Below, in pieces: positions 42,880 through 52,655 of a DNA stretch of 62,172 bases. Position 1 is the stretch's first letter; each line of letters begins with the position of its first letter. Origin of the DNA: Caldifarciminota bacterium (GTDB lineage Bacteria > Hydrothermota > UBA3073); contig JAGMCL010000151.1 of assembly GCA_023129165.1 (NCBI GenBank), positions 1 to 62,172 on the forward strand. Direction: 5' to 3'. The position numbers were made by a program, and so were the translations under genes. The notes under the pieces were generated by a model. It did not search any database. It was given only the letters and a program-made list of their open reading frames with translations, and was not told where the DNA came from.

Positions 42880-43668
42880 TCAATTGTTCGCCCTTTTACT
42901 CCATCCAAGTTTCTTTCTAAGGATTTCAAAAAAGGATACATCAAGATTTATCAATTTTATTGTATGTTCCCCCTTATTTACTTCTATTGGGATTTTATCG
43001 TTTACGGTTAATTTAACCTGACCATCGCAACATACGACGGATTTTCCATTTGTTGTGATTATTCTAATGTTGCTCCCGGAGGAGATAATAAGTGGTCTCA
43101 TAGAAAGGGTATGAGCACATATAGGAGTCAATATAATCTCGTCTAATAGGGGGTAAACTATGGGTCCACCTGCAGACAGAGAATATGCTGTACTTCCAGT
43201 AGGTGTTGAAATTATCAAACCATCCGATGATATATCGGATAGACACTCATCATTAACCGATACTTCAAGTTCTATCATTCTTCCAACCTCATTGCTGGAG
43301 ACAACAACATCATTAAGAGCGAATAAGACCTTATCTTCTATTTTTGTTTTTAAACTTATACGTTCCTCAATTTCATAATTATTTTCAAGAACAAGCCTGA
43401 GAGCATTAAATACATCTTCTGAAGGTATATCTGTTAAGAACCCAAAACTTCCAAGGTTTATTCCAAGAATTGGGATGTCCCTTTCAGCTACAAACCTTGC
43501 AGCTCTTAGAAATGTTCCATCCCCACCCATTGCAAGTACAATATCTGCAGATAATATATCAGTTTCATCCACTACAGTCACACCTCTCTCTTTAAGCCAG
43601 GAGGTAACCTTCGGTACAAGAACCTTACTGGTTGGTTTGTTCATGTTCACAACTAATCCGAATCGCAT
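42880..43668 (-). CDS. nadK: NAD kinase
   Basis: I take ATG 43668 (MRFGLVVNMNKPTSK), which follows GAGAGGG; the frame also opens at a TTG two codons earlier. The 262 residues contain the NAD kinase motifs: GGDGTFLRAAR (about 49-59), NEVGRMIELEVSVN, and the glycine-rich PTGSTAYSLSAGGPIVYP. The enzyme phosphorylates NAD to NADP using ATP or polyphosphate in the cytoplasm. Its start overlaps the end of prmC, so translation is coupled. Confidence 0.95.
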   Translation of the reverse strand: MRFGLVVNMNKPTSKVLVPKVTSWLKERGVTVVDETDILSADIVLAMGGDGTFLRAARFVAERDIPILGINLGSFGFLTDIPSEDVFNALRLVLENNYEIEERISLKTKIEDKVLFALNDVVVSSNEVGRMIELEVSVNDECLSDISSDGLIISTPTGSTAYSLSAGGPIVYPLLDEIILTPICAHTLSMRPLIISSGSNIRIITTNGKSVVCCDGQVKLTVNDKIPIEVNKGEHTIKLINLDVSFFEILRKKLGWSKRANN

Positions 43669-44492
43669 ATACAAACCCTCTCTTTTTTGTTGTAATCAAG
43701 CACCAATTCAACATTACTGAAATAACATTTAGCTATCTTTTCAACCCTCTTCCATTCACCATGTCCGATTTCAAATATAAGTGCACCTTTAGGTCTTAGA
43801 TAAAATTGAGCCTTGGATAACAGCCTTCTAATAAACGCTAATCCATCCTTCCCACCATCAATACCTTCTATTGGCTCAAAGTTTCTTATTTCTGGTTCGA
43901 GTAATGCTATCTGATTAGTTGGAATATATGGTGGATTGGATATTATTAAATCTGCTTTTGGTAACCCATTATATGGTTTAAAAAGTGAACCTGATAGAAG
44001 CACTACTGTATCTTCAACACAAAGAAATTTCCTGTTTTTTCGTGCAACCCTTAGATCAGTTATATCAGAGGCATAAACTGATAAATAAGGAGCAAGTTTG
44101 GCCAGAGATAAGGCAATGGTTCCACATCCTGTTCCTATGTCATATACCACCTTTGACTTGTGTCTTGATATATAATCAATCGCTTTTAAAACGAGTAGCT
44201 CAGTCTCTGGTCGAGGTATAAAAACACTTTTATCCAGATAGAACTTATATTCAAGGAACCCACATTTACCAATTATATACTGGATGGGTTCTCTCTTGAC
44301 TCTGCGACTAATCATCTCATTTATTCTTGTCATATGCGAGAAATTCATTTCATTTGTAGAGAAAAGATAAAGTTGGGTACTACCTGTACTGAGAATACTG
44401 GAAAGCATATACTTTGCTTCGAGGTCAGCATCCTCAATACCTTTCCTCCTTAGAGTTGATTCAATAAACCCTATAACCTTACCAACTGTCAT
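43653..44492 (-). CDS. prmC: Peptide chain release factor N5-glutamine methyltransferase
   Basis: 279 residues. The N-terminal helical domain recognises the release factor. The Rossmann methyltransferase part has YDIGTGCGTIALSLA as SAM-binding motif I, and the catalytic NPPY in LIISNPPYIPTNQ. PrmC methylates the glutamine of the GGQ motif in release factors. It lies seven bases after prfA, its substrate gene, which is the usual arrangement. Confidence 0.95.
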   Translation of the reverse strand: MTVGKVIGFIESTLRRKGIEDADLEAKYMLSSILSTGSTQLYLFSTNEMNFSHMTRINEMISRRVKREPIQYIIGKCGFLEYKFYLDKSVFIPRPETELLVLKAIDYISRHKSKVVYDIGTGCGTIALSLAKLAPYLSVYASDITDLRVARKNRKFLCVEDTVVLLSGSLFKPYNGLPKADLIISNPPYIPTNQIALLEPEIRNFEPIEGIDGGKDGLAFIRRLLSKAQFYLRPKGALIFEIGHGEWKRVEKIAKCYFSNVELVLDYNKKERVCICDSD

Positions 44493-44498
44493 AATATA

Positions 44499-45569
44499 CT
44501 ATGAATTTTCAAGCATCTCAGCTACTATTAGTTTATCTAATATTTCATCAATACCACCGTCAAGAATGGTATCTAATTTATAAAGAGTTAGATTTATTCT
44601 ATGGTCAGTAATTCGGTTCTCTTTAAAGTTGTATGTCCTTATCTTCAGAGATCTATCTCCTGAACCAATTTGACTCTTTCTTTCTTCTCTTATCTTTTCC
44701 TTTTCCTCTCTTTTTTTTAGTTCATACAATCTTGCAAGTAAAATCTGCATGGCCCTCTTCCTATTCTTGTATTGTGAACGTTCATCCTGACATTCAACAG
44801 TTATACCTGTTGGAACATGTTGAAGTCTTACAGCAGTTGACAACTTATTCACGTTTTGTCCACCGTGCCCTGAAGCCCTGAAGAAATCCATTTTAATGTC
44901 TTTAGGGTCAATCTCAACATCCGTCTCTTTAGCCTCTGGCAGCACTGCAACCGTACAGGTCGAAGTATGTATTCTTCCTCCAGATTCTGTTACAGGGACC
45001 CTCTGTACCCTGTGTACCCCACTCTCAAATCTCAGTCTGGAGTATACACCATCACCCCTGATGAGTGTTATAATTTCCTTAAAACCCCCAATTTCAGTTT
45101 GCTTAACTACAATAGGTTCTATACTCCATTCCTGTTTTTCGGAATATTTGGAATACATTCTATATAGGTCTTTTGCAAAAAGGGATGCCTCTTCTCCACC
45201 TGCTCCAGCCCTTATTTCAAGAATTACATTCCTATTTGAATCAACATCATGCGGAGCAAGAATAGTTATCAGTTTTCTATTGAGAAACTGCATTCTCTCT
45301 CTTAATATTGGAATCTCCTCTTCAGCAAGTTTTACAAGTTCTTCGTCTCCGGATTCCATAAGGCTTTTTGTTTCTCTTTCATCCCTTTCTGTCTTTTCAT
45401 ATTCTTTTGCAAGTTTAATTACATTCTGCAATTCTTTCTTCTCCTTACTAAGATTTATTAGTTTCTCTCTATCATTAATAGTTAAGGGATCCTGGAGTAA
45501 TTTTCCAATCTCTTCTAAACGATTCCTCATCTCCTCTATTCTTTCTTTTATAAAGCTTTCTATAACCAT
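44499..45569 (-). CDS. prfA: Peptide chain release factor 1
   Basis: 356 residues, full length. The catalytic GGQ is in RASGHGGQNVNKLSTAVRL. The stop-codon recognition tripeptide is PVT (RVQRVPVTESGGRIHTS), a variant of the PxT of RF1 rather than the SPF of RF2, so it should read UAA and UAG. The N-terminal helical domain is rich in Glu and Lys. It starts the prfA-prmC-nadK-lemA-rfbD gene run. Confidence 0.96.
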   Translation of the reverse strand: MVIESFIKERIEEMRNRLEEIGKLLQDPLTINDREKLINLSKEKKELQNVIKLAKEYEKTERDERETKSLMESGDEELVKLAEEEIPILRERMQFLNRKLITILAPHDVDSNRNVILEIRAGAGGEEASLFAKDLYRMYSKYSEKQEWSIEPIVVKQTEIGGFKEIITLIRGDGVYSRLRFESGVHRVQRVPVTESGGRIHTSTCTVAVLPEAKETDVEIDPKDIKMDFFRASGHGGQNVNKLSTAVRLQHVPTGITVECQDERSQYKNRKRAMQILLARLYELKKREEKEKIREERKSQIGSGDRSLKIRTYNFKENRITDHRINLTLYKLDTILDGGIDEILDKLIVAEMLENS

Positions 45570-45719
45570 AATTTAATCAAACTATTACTAAGTAAAATAA
45601 TGTATGATACATTTTGCATGGTAGTCGCCCCGCTTTGGCGGGACGCAGGCATAAAGCCTTCGACTACCCGTGCATTTCAAGAAGCTGGCATATGTTAGTT
45701 AACGAAGCACTATATATAT
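45570..45719. repeat. Gap with a CCCGC palindrome
   Basis: CGCCCCGCTTTGGCGGGACG (45626-45645) joined to GCATAAAGCCTTCGACTACC forms a repeat unit of the CCCGCCTTTGGCGGG family. Confidence 0.65.
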
Positions 45720-46298
45720 TTATAATCTTCTCATTGAGTAAACAATCCTTGTTATTAAAGTAGCATATGTAGAAATTATTAAAAATATAAGAAACCATCC
45801 AAATATTTCTGGCCCAAACATGCTACCAATTATTAAGAATAATATTCTGAAAGTCCTGTCAGCCAGGCCAACCTTACATTCGATATTCAATCCCTCCGCT
45901 CTTGCCCTCGTATAACTGACCATTAAGGCTCCAAACATAAAAACAAAGGTTAGAGAGGCTAACAACTGATTGTATTTTATATAATATACCGCAATACCAA
46001 ATAATGGTGCAAAATCTGAAATCCTGTCCAGGTTAGAATCGAGATATGCACCTCTCTTTGTAACTCGTTTTTCTCTCCTTGCAACCTCTCCATCAAGACT
46101 ATCAAAAAGTCCACCAAAAATAACAAAAATTGCTCCTTTAAAGAATTCACCGTGTGAATAGAAAAATATTGAAGATACTGTAATTAATAATCCTAAAAAA
46201 GTCAATAGATCAGGAGAAACATTCTTTACTGCCAAAAATTCAGCTAATGGTGATAATACATTCCTACCTAAATCCTTAACTCTCTTGCCTAAACTCAC
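45720..46298 (-). CDS. CDP-alcohol phosphatidyltransferase family protein
   Basis: 192 residues from a GTG start that overlaps the rsmI stop (GTGA), with GGAGG upstream. The family signature D-G-x2-A-R-x8-G-x3-D-x3-D is complete: DGEVARREKRVTKRGAYLDS followed by NLD. About five hydrophobic helices surround it. Enzymes of this type join a CDP-activated lipid with an alcohol, such as phosphatidylglycerophosphate or phosphatidylinositol-phosphate synthesis, in the inner membrane. The acceptor cannot be decided. Confidence 0.9.
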   Translation of the reverse strand: MSLGKRVKDLGRNVLSPLAEFLAVKNVSPDLLTFLGLLITVSSIFFYSHGEFFKGAIFVIFGGLFDSLDGEVARREKRVTKRGAYLDSNLDRISDFAPLFGIAVYYIKYNQLLASLTFVFMFGALMVSYTRARAEGLNIECKVGLADRTFRILFLIIGSMFGPEIFGWFLIFLIISTYATLITRIVYSMRRL

Positions 46299-46966
46299 CC
46301 TTCCTCCAGAATTATTACAATTTCGCCTCTTGGGAGATTATCCGAAAAGTATTCAATCATATCTTCGACTGTTCCCCTCTTTACCTCTTCATATTTCTTT
46401 GTCATTTCCCTGATTATAGCTATCTTTCTGTTACCAAGTACCTCCATTATATCTTCTAAGAACGGCAATAACCTATGCGGTGATTCATAAAATATTAAGG
46501 TACCTTTATAATTTGCTATCTCTTTTAACTTCTTTTTTCTTCTCCCTCTTCTTCTTGAGAGAAAGCCCTCAAATGAGAATCTATCCGTAGGAATTCCAGA
46601 TATAATGAGCCCATTAACAAATGCAGAGGGGCCTGGAACAGCAGTTACATCAATTCCGTTACTTATCGCCTCTCTAACGAGATAAAATCCAGGGTCCTGA
46701 ATACCTGGTGTACCTGAATCTGTAACAAGTGCTATAGTTTCCCCAGACTTTATCCTTGATATAATCTCTGGTGTACGGTTTTCTTTATTATGGTCATAAT
46801 AAGATATCAGAGGTTTCTTTATGTTATACGCAGATAGCAATATTTTTGTTCTTCTTGTATCTTCAGAGGCAATAATGTCGACATTCTTTAAAACTTCAAT
46901 AGCCCTAAATGTTATATCCTTTAGGTTACCTATAGGAGTTGATACGAGATAAAGAGCAGGTTGCAT
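46295..46966 (-). CDS. rsmI: 16S rRNA (cytidine(1402)-2'-O)-methyltransferase
   Basis: 223 residues of the tetrapyrrole-methylase fold. LYLVSTPIGNLKDITFRAIE at the N terminus, SEDTRRTKILLSAYNI, VTDSGTPGIQDPG, VPGPSAFVNGLIISGIPTDR and FYESPHRL are all RsmI hallmarks. It methylates C1402 in the ribosomal decoding centre. The usual C-terminal extension is short here. Confidence 0.95.
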   Translation of the reverse strand: MQPALYLVSTPIGNLKDITFRAIEVLKNVDIIASEDTRRTKILLSAYNIKKPLISYYDHNKENRTPEIISRIKSGETIALVTDSGTPGIQDPGFYLVREAISNGIDVTAVPGPSAFVNGLIISGIPTDRFSFEGFLSRRRGRRKKKLKEIANYKGTLIFYESPHRLLPFLEDIMEVLGNRKIAIIREMTKKYEEVKRGTVEDMIEYFSDNLPRGEIVIILEEG

Positions 46967-46999
46967 AAAGAATTTAGAAAAAAGGTCCTAAAATTAATT

Positions 47000-48121
47000 C
47001 TATTCTGATGTAGAACTTATCTGCTTAAATATAGATGTTATTCTTTCAATATATTGTTTAGTTGGTTTTATACCCCTTCTTTGCATAACCTTTCTTGCAG
47101 TTTCTAAAGCTTTATCTAATCTATGTAAAGAAAGATCGTTGTATGTACCCCGTGAGAAAGATTCTATATACCTACCAAATGTCCCACCACCATATAAGTT
47201 ACAGAATATTCCTATTACACAACCAGTGGTAAGTAGTGTACCAATACCGGTCTTAGTATGTTCACCTATTATTGAACCAAATTTTAGAAGATTTGTATTT
47301 ATCTTACCAGATGGTAAATCCACTTCTATTTTCTCGTAAGTATTTTTTAAATCAGAAGTTGTAGTAAGTGCTCCAAGATTTACCCATCTTCCTATATACG
47401 AGTGTCCTACAAATCCATCATGATGCTTATTTGAATAAGATAGAAATATGCTTTCCTCAACTTCTCCTCCTATTCTACATCCTTTTCCTATCGAACAACC
47501 TTCCCTGATTTTTGCACCATCAATTATTGCTCCCTGACCTATATACGAAGGACCATATATTACAGTAAGTGGACGTATTTGTGCACCCCTGTCTATATAT
47601 ATAGGTCCATTCTCTGTATTGAGATAGACTCCCTTGAATATCTTTGATTCATCATCAATAAAACAAAGCTCAATATCCCCATCTATTGAAATACCTTTAG
47701 TGTATCTTTGGTTATAATTTGTATGTTCAAAATCCCTTCGGATTATCTCTCTATTAATCCTTATTAAATCCCAAGGATATTTGAATAGGAATGCTTGCAC
47801 CTGAGTTATCCTTGCTTTACTCGGTAATCTGCCATCCTTTGACCTGAATGAAACTATCTCATTGTTGCATGTAAATATTTCTTCATCACCCTCTACGGCT
47901 AACCTGTCATATAATATAGCCCTTCCATTTATATACAATCCTTTACCTCTTTTATTTCTATGCATCCTTGATACCGGAGTGACCTCGCTATAAATTTTCT
48001 TTACTCTCTCTATTACACTCCATAGCCCACACACAAGTTCAAAAACTGGATTTAGGTTAGTTAAGGGTAGAAGATTTTTCCATCCATCGTCTTCATATAT
48101 ATAAACTTTTGATTTCACCAT
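47000..48121 (-). CDS. GlmU-like sugar nucleotidyltransferase/acetyltransferase (left-handed beta-helix)
   Basis: I prefer ATG 48121 (MVKSKVYIYEDDGW), because family members begin there with LLPLTNLNPVFEL; the frame also opens at 48145. Neither has a good ribosome site. The 373 residues have an N-terminal nucleotidyltransferase-like domain and a C-terminal hexapeptide-repeat helix (about 205-340: PSYIGQGAIIDGAKIREGCS, IGKGCRIGG, GSIIGEHTKTGIGTLLTTGC). It fits the alternative bacterial GlmU group (TIGR03991-like), which would make UDP-GlcNAc. Two N-terminal active-site motifs are less clear. It is first gene after a consensus promoter. Confidence 0.78.
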   Translation of the reverse strand: MVKSKVYIYEDDGWKNLLPLTNLNPVFELVCGLWSVIERVKKIYSEVTPVSRMHRNKRGKGLYINGRAILYDRLAVEGDEEIFTCNNEIVSFRSKDGRLPSKARITQVQAFLFKYPWDLIRINREIIRRDFEHTNYNQRYTKGISIDGDIELCFIDDESKIFKGVYLNTENGPIYIDRGAQIRPLTVIYGPSYIGQGAIIDGAKIREGCSIGKGCRIGGEVEESIFLSYSNKHHDGFVGHSYIGRWVNLGALTTTSDLKNTYEKIEVDLPSGKINTNLLKFGSIIGEHTKTGIGTLLTTGCVIGIFCNLYGGGTFGRYIESFSRGTYNDLSLHRLDKALETARKVMQRRGIKPTKQYIERITSIFKQISSTSE

Positions 48122-48302
48122 AACTTCATAAAATTTGAAAACCATCCGTTACACCAATTCTCTACTTTACACTTTCTCTACTTCACCTATTGCTGATTAC
48201 TGATAATATCTTTATACTCTATATTCTTCGTTATACGCATCTATGTCTGTTGTCTTTAGTCTGATGTCTTATGTCTTTTCCTATTAGTCATTGGTTATTT
48301 GT

Positions 48303-48331
48303 ATTATACACCTAGTTTAATAATTTGTCAA
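48303..48331 (-). promoter_or_regulatory. Promoter for the glmU-like/rsmI gene run
   Basis: Minus strand: TTGACA (48331-48326), 17 bases, TATAAT (48308-48303), both perfect. Confidence 0.85.
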
Positions 48332-48393
48332 GTTTTTTAGAAGAGATTTCTGAAAAAGTACAGAAATCAAGGTACTGTTGGTGTCTTTAGTGT

Positions 48394-48432
48394 ATAAAAA
48401 ATTAGGGATACTTTCAAAACGGAAAGTACCCC
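48394..48432 (-). terminator. Terminator of the rpoBC operon
   Basis: Minus strand: GGGGTACTTTC pairs with GAAAGTATCCC (one G-U) around six bases, then a TAATTTTTTAT tract. It lies about 100 bases after the rpoC stop. Confidence 0.8.
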
Positions 48433-48534
48433 TTTATGCAGCGAATTTAAATTAGTAATAGGCACTTGGTTGTCATACATAAACAACTATCTATATTTTT
48501 TCTTGAAAATACCTCACAATGAAGACACCGAATC

Positions 48535-51500
48535 TCAATCTTCATCATCATTTCTATTTTCGATTGTTTCTATTACTTCAGTTGTTGTTTTAAGTATCTC
48601 TTTATCTGTCTCTTCTTCCTCTTTTTGAAGAATCTTACTCCTTCTTGTCAGCTTTATATTCTTATAAGAACTGAGTCCTGTACCCGCTGGAATTAAATTA
48701 CCTACTATCACATTCTCTTTTATACCTCTGAGAGAATCGCTTTTCGCACTAAGACTGGCATCTGTTAATACCTTTGTTGTCTCCTGAAAAGAAGCTGCTG
48801 AGATAAAGGAATCAGTTGTTAATATTGCTCTTGTAATTCCAAGTAAAACCGGGTTGACTATTGCAGGTTTCAATCCCATTTTCTTTGTCTTCTCGTTTTC
48901 CTCAAACGCCTGCCATTTATCAACAATATATCCCTCGATAAAAGATGTATCTCCAGCATCTGCAACCTTTGTCTTTGACAACATCTGTCTAACTATAATG
49001 GATATATGTTTATCATCAATCTTCACACCCTGTAGCCTGTAAACCTCCTGTATCTGATTTAGAAGGTATTCCTGAACAGCATTTACACCCTTAACACGGA
49101 GTATATCGTGTGGATCAATTTCACCTTCACAGAGCTTATCTCCAGCTTTTACTTTTTGTCCGTTATAGACTATCATATGTTTAGAAACAGGAATGCGATA
49201 AGTAGGTTTCTCATGTTTACCTATAACCTTGGTTAGTCTACTTCCCTTCTCTACTCTTCCAAAGTCAATTACCCCATCTATTTCTGTCACAACAGCTATA
49301 TTCTTTGGTCTTCGTGCCTCGAATAATTGGATAACCCTGGGGAGACCAAGTGTGATATCTCTTGTGCGTGAGATATCTCTTGGTAGTTTTGCAATAAGTC
49401 TTCCTTCATCTACTTCCTCATCATCCTTTACAAAGGTATAAGCACCAGTGGGTAATATATAACTCCAGGTACTCTTACCATCACTCATAATCGATACTTT
49501 TGGGTGTACACGTTTATGCTCCATTATAACTGGTTGTTTACTTCCTATTCGCTCATCATATTCAAGTCTAAACGTAAGATTCTCTATCATATTATTAAAT
49601 TTAATCTTGCCTTTTTTTTCGGCGAGAATAACGAACGAATAAGGATCCCACTCGAATAATGTTTCTACTTTCATTACTACATCCTTATCCATAGCACTTA
49701 GAATCGCACCATATGGTACATTATATGTCATACTTTTACTTTTACCTTTAAGTATTAATTTTCCTGCTCTACTTAGATTTATAAACCTTTCTTTTTCAAT
49801 TTCAACAATTCGCAATTCTTTATACTTAACATGTCCATCAAATGGAGCTTTCATAATAGATTCACTCGTTACCCTGGTCGCTGTACCACCAAGGTGGAAA
49901 GTTCTAAGTGTAAGCTGGGTGCCAGGTTCTCCTATGGACTGAGCAGCCATAACACCTACAGCCTCACCGATTTCAACTAATCTCCCTGTTGCTAAATTTC
50001 TACCATAACACTTCTGGCATAGTCCTCTTTTGGTCTCACAGGTTAATACAGATCTGATCGTTACAAACTCTATGCTGCATTCCTCAATCTCAAGAGCCTT
50101 GTCATCGGTAATTTCGTCACCAGCAAATATAATTACCTGTGATGTTATTGGATTCACTACATCCTCAAGTGCAAATCTACCTTTAATACGTTCTTGAAGA
50201 GGTTCTATTACATCCTCACCCTCTTTTATAGCAGCTACAACCCTTCCTCTAACTGCCCCACAGTCCTCTTCAGTTATTATAACATCCTGTGCAACATCAA
50301 CAAGTTTCCGTGTAAGATAACCAGCTTGAGATGTTTTTAGAGCAGTATCTGTCAAGCCTTTTCTCGCCCCATGTGTTGACATAAAATATTCTACAACACT
50401 TAAACCTTCCTTCAGATTAGATCGTATAGGTGTTTCTATTGTCTCACCAGACCCTTTATGTCTCTGAGGTTTTACCATAAGACCTCGTAATCCGGTAATT
50501 TGTCTAACCTGATCAATATTTCCTCTTGCTCCAGATGTAACCATAGAGTAAAGAGGATTGAAACCTTCCCTATCTTTAGCAAGAGTATCAATTGAGGATT
50601 TCTCAATATCTGATACTGTCCTTGACCAGATATCCACAACTCGGTTGTATCTCTCAGCTTCGGTGATAATTCCAGCCTCTCTTGTTTTATTTACCTTTTT
50701 AACCTCCTCGGATGCCTTATTTATCAATTCTTCTTTATTCTTTGGAACAACCATGTCTTCAATACCTATTGTAGCACCAGAAATCGTCGCGTATTCAAAA
50801 CCTAAATCCTTAACCCTATCGAGAAATTTAACAGCCTCATAGTTTCCCACCTTCGTTATTATCTTTTTTATAAGTTCTGATAAGAATTTCTTATCTACTA
50901 GTTTATTTACAAAATCAATATCCTCAGGCAATATCCTCGAAAACAACACCCTTCCTGGAGTAGTTGTAATAGTTTTATCTGGAAGACTATATCTTATCCT
51001 TGCATGTAGGTCACATTTACCAGCATTGAATGCATGTTCAACCTCAGAAGCATTGGCAAAAGACTTACCTTCACCTTTTACATTAATACGTTCTTTGGTT
51101 AAAAAGTATATACCCATAACGATATCCTGAGTGGGTGTAGTAACAGGATTACCATCCCTTGGAGAAAGAATATTGTTCGCTGCATTCATAAGTACAAGAG
51201 CCTCAGCCTGTGCATTGAATGAAATTGGGACATGAACTGCCATCTGATCACCATCAAAATCAGCATTAAATGGTATACAGACAAGTGGGTGCAGACTTAT
51301 AGCCTTTCCATCAATCAACACTGGCATGAATGCCTGTACCGACAGTCGATGTAATGTAGGAGCACGATTTAGTAAAACAGGATGGTCTTGTATGACCTCT
51401 TCAAGTATATCCCATACCTCTTTCGCTCCTCGCTCAAGCAATCTTCGTGCACTTTTTATACTCTGTGCATAACCCTGTTCTGCTAATCGTCTTACTATAA

Positions 51501-52617
51501 AGGGTTTGAACAACTCAACTGCCATTACCCTGGGTATACCACACTGATAGATTTTGAGTTCTGGCCCCACCACAATGACAGACCGCCCAGAATAGTCTAC
51601 TCTCTTACCAAGAAGGTTCTGACGAAATCTTCCCTGTTTACCCTTTAGTGAATCAGATAGAGATTTCAAAGGTCTTTGCCCTCTCCCGAGAACAGGACGT
51701 TTTCTCCTTGAGTTATCAAGAAGTGCATCTACAGCTTCCTGTAGCATTCTCTTTTCATTTCGTAGAATTATTTCAGGAGCTCTTGCAGCTATCATATTTT
51801 TTAGTCTATTATTTCTTGTTATAACCCTTCTATACAAATCATTCAAATCAGATGATGCATATCTTCCACCTTCCAGTGGAACAAGAGGACGCAAATCCGG
51901 AGGAACCACAGGAAGTGCTCTGATAAGCATCCACTCAGGGGATATATTCGAGGTACGCAATGCCTCAACAATTCGTAGTCTCTTTAAGATTGTCCTTCGT
52001 TTGTCTGGGCTACTTTCAACTTTCATTAGGGAACGAAGTGAGAGTGAAAGATCTTCTATATTAACAGCCTTGAGCAATTCGAGTATAGCATCTCCACCCA
52101 TTAGAGCAACGAATTCCTCAGGTTGTTTCTCCTTTATCTTCTCATATTCACTTGTCGAAATAATATCCCCAACCTTGTAAGATGTTTTTCCTGGGGATAT
52201 AACAGCGTAAGATTCATAGTATATAACCCTCTCAAGATTCAAGAGCGACATATCAAGCAGGACTCCTATTCGTGAAGGCGGAACTTTATAAAACCATATA
52301 TGAACCACAGGTGTAGCAAGCACTATATGACCCATTCTTTCTCTTCGTACCTTCGATAGAGCAACTTCGACTCCGCACCTTTCACACACAACGCCCTTAT
52401 TTTTTATTCCCTTATACTTACCACAATTACATTCATAATCTTTTACCGGACCAAAAATGCGTTCACAAAAAAGACCGTCTTTCTCTGGTTTCTGTGTGCG
52501 GTAATTTATAGTTTCTGGTTTAGTAACCTCACCAAATGACCAGGAAAGAATCGTTTCTGATGACGCAAGTTTTATCTTAACAGAATCAAAAGCAATCCCT
52601 TTACTCCTATTTAACAT
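48535..52617 (-). CDS. rpoC: DNA-directed RNA polymerase subunit beta'
   Basis: 1360 residues. The N-terminal zinc site has CNCGKYKG and CERCGVEV. The catalytic Mg-binding loop is NADFDGDQMAVH. The second zinc site is CETKRGLCQKCYG. The bridge-helix region reads VEYFMSTHGARKGLTDTALK TS and the trigger-loop region EPGTQLTLRTFHLGGTATR. The C terminus is acidic. It begins 38 bases after rpoB with GAGGAGG upstream and ends before the terminator at 48394. Confidence 0.98.
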   Translation of the reverse strand: MLNRSKGIAFDSVKIKLASSETILSWSFGEVTKPETINYRTQKPEKDGLFCERIFGPVKDYECNCGKYKGIKNKGVVCERCGVEVALSKVRRERMGHIVLATPVVHIWFYKVPPSRIGVLLDMSLLNLERVIYYESYAVISPGKTSYKVGDIISTSEYEKIKEKQPEEFVALMGGDAILELLKAVNIEDLSLSLRSLMKVESSPDKRRTILKRLRIVEALRTSNISPEWMLIRALPVVPPDLRPLVPLEGGRYASSDLNDLYRRVITRNNRLKNMIAARAPEIILRNEKRMLQEAVDALLDNSRRKRPVLGRGQRPLKSLSDSLKGKQGRFRQNLLGKRVDYSGRSVIVVGPELKIYQCGIPRVMAVELFKPFIVRRLAEQGYAQSIKSARRLLERGAKEVWDILEEVIQDHPVLLNRAPTLHRLSVQAFMPVLIDGKAISLHPLVCIPFNADFDGDQMAVHVPISFNAQAEALVLMNAANNILSPRDGNPVTTPTQDIVMGIYFLTKERINVKGEGKSFANASEVEHAFNAGKCDLHARIRYSLPDKTITTTPGRVLFSRILPEDIDFVNKLVDKKFLSELIKKIITKVGNYEAVKFLDRVKDLGFEYATISGATIGIEDMVVPKNKEELINKASEEVKKVNKTREAGIITEAERYNRVVDIWSRTVSDIEKSSIDTLAKDREGFNPLYSMVTSGARGNIDQVRQITGLRGLMVKPQRHKGSGETIETPIRSNLKEGLSVVEYFMSTHGARKGLTDTALKTSQAGYLTRKLVDVAQDVIITEEDCGAVRGRVVAAIKEGEDVIEPLQERIKGRFALEDVVNPITSQVIIFAGDEITDDKALEIEECSIEFVTIRSVLTCETKRGLCQKCYGRNLATGRLVEIGEAVGVMAAQSIGEPGTQLTLRTFHLGGTATRVTSESIMKAPFDGHVKYKELRIVEIEKERFINLSRAGKLILKGKSKSMTYNVPYGAILSAMDKDVVMKVETLFEWDPYSFVILAEKKGKIKFNNMIENLTFRLEYDERIGSKQPVIMEHKRVHPKVSIMSDGKSTWSYILPTGAYTFVKDDEEVDEGRLIAKLPRDISRTRDITLGLPRVIQLFEARRPKNIAVVTEIDGVIDFGRVEKGSRLTKVIGKHEKPTYRIPVSKHMIVYNGQKVKAGDKLCEGEIDPHDILRVKGVNAVQEYLLNQIQEVYRLQGVKIDDKHISIIVRQMLSKTKVADAGDTSFIEGYIVDKWQAFEENEKTKKMGLKPAIVNPVLLGITRAILTTDSFISAASFQETTKVLTDASLSAKSDSLRGIKENVIVGNLIPAGTGLSSYKNIKLTRRSKILQKEEEETDKEILKTTTEVIETIENRNDDED

Positions 52618-52655
52618 ATCATTCCTCCTCTTTAGAGGATATAAACCAAAATATT

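Larger units (their letters stand above)
48146..48534. other. Intergenic region between glmU-like gene and rpoC
   Basis: Holds satellite remnants (48170-48290), the promoter at 48303-48331, a GATTTCTG/CAGAAATC hairpin (48347-48369, related to 15186-15208) and the rpoBC terminator. No gene is visible. Confidence 0.6.
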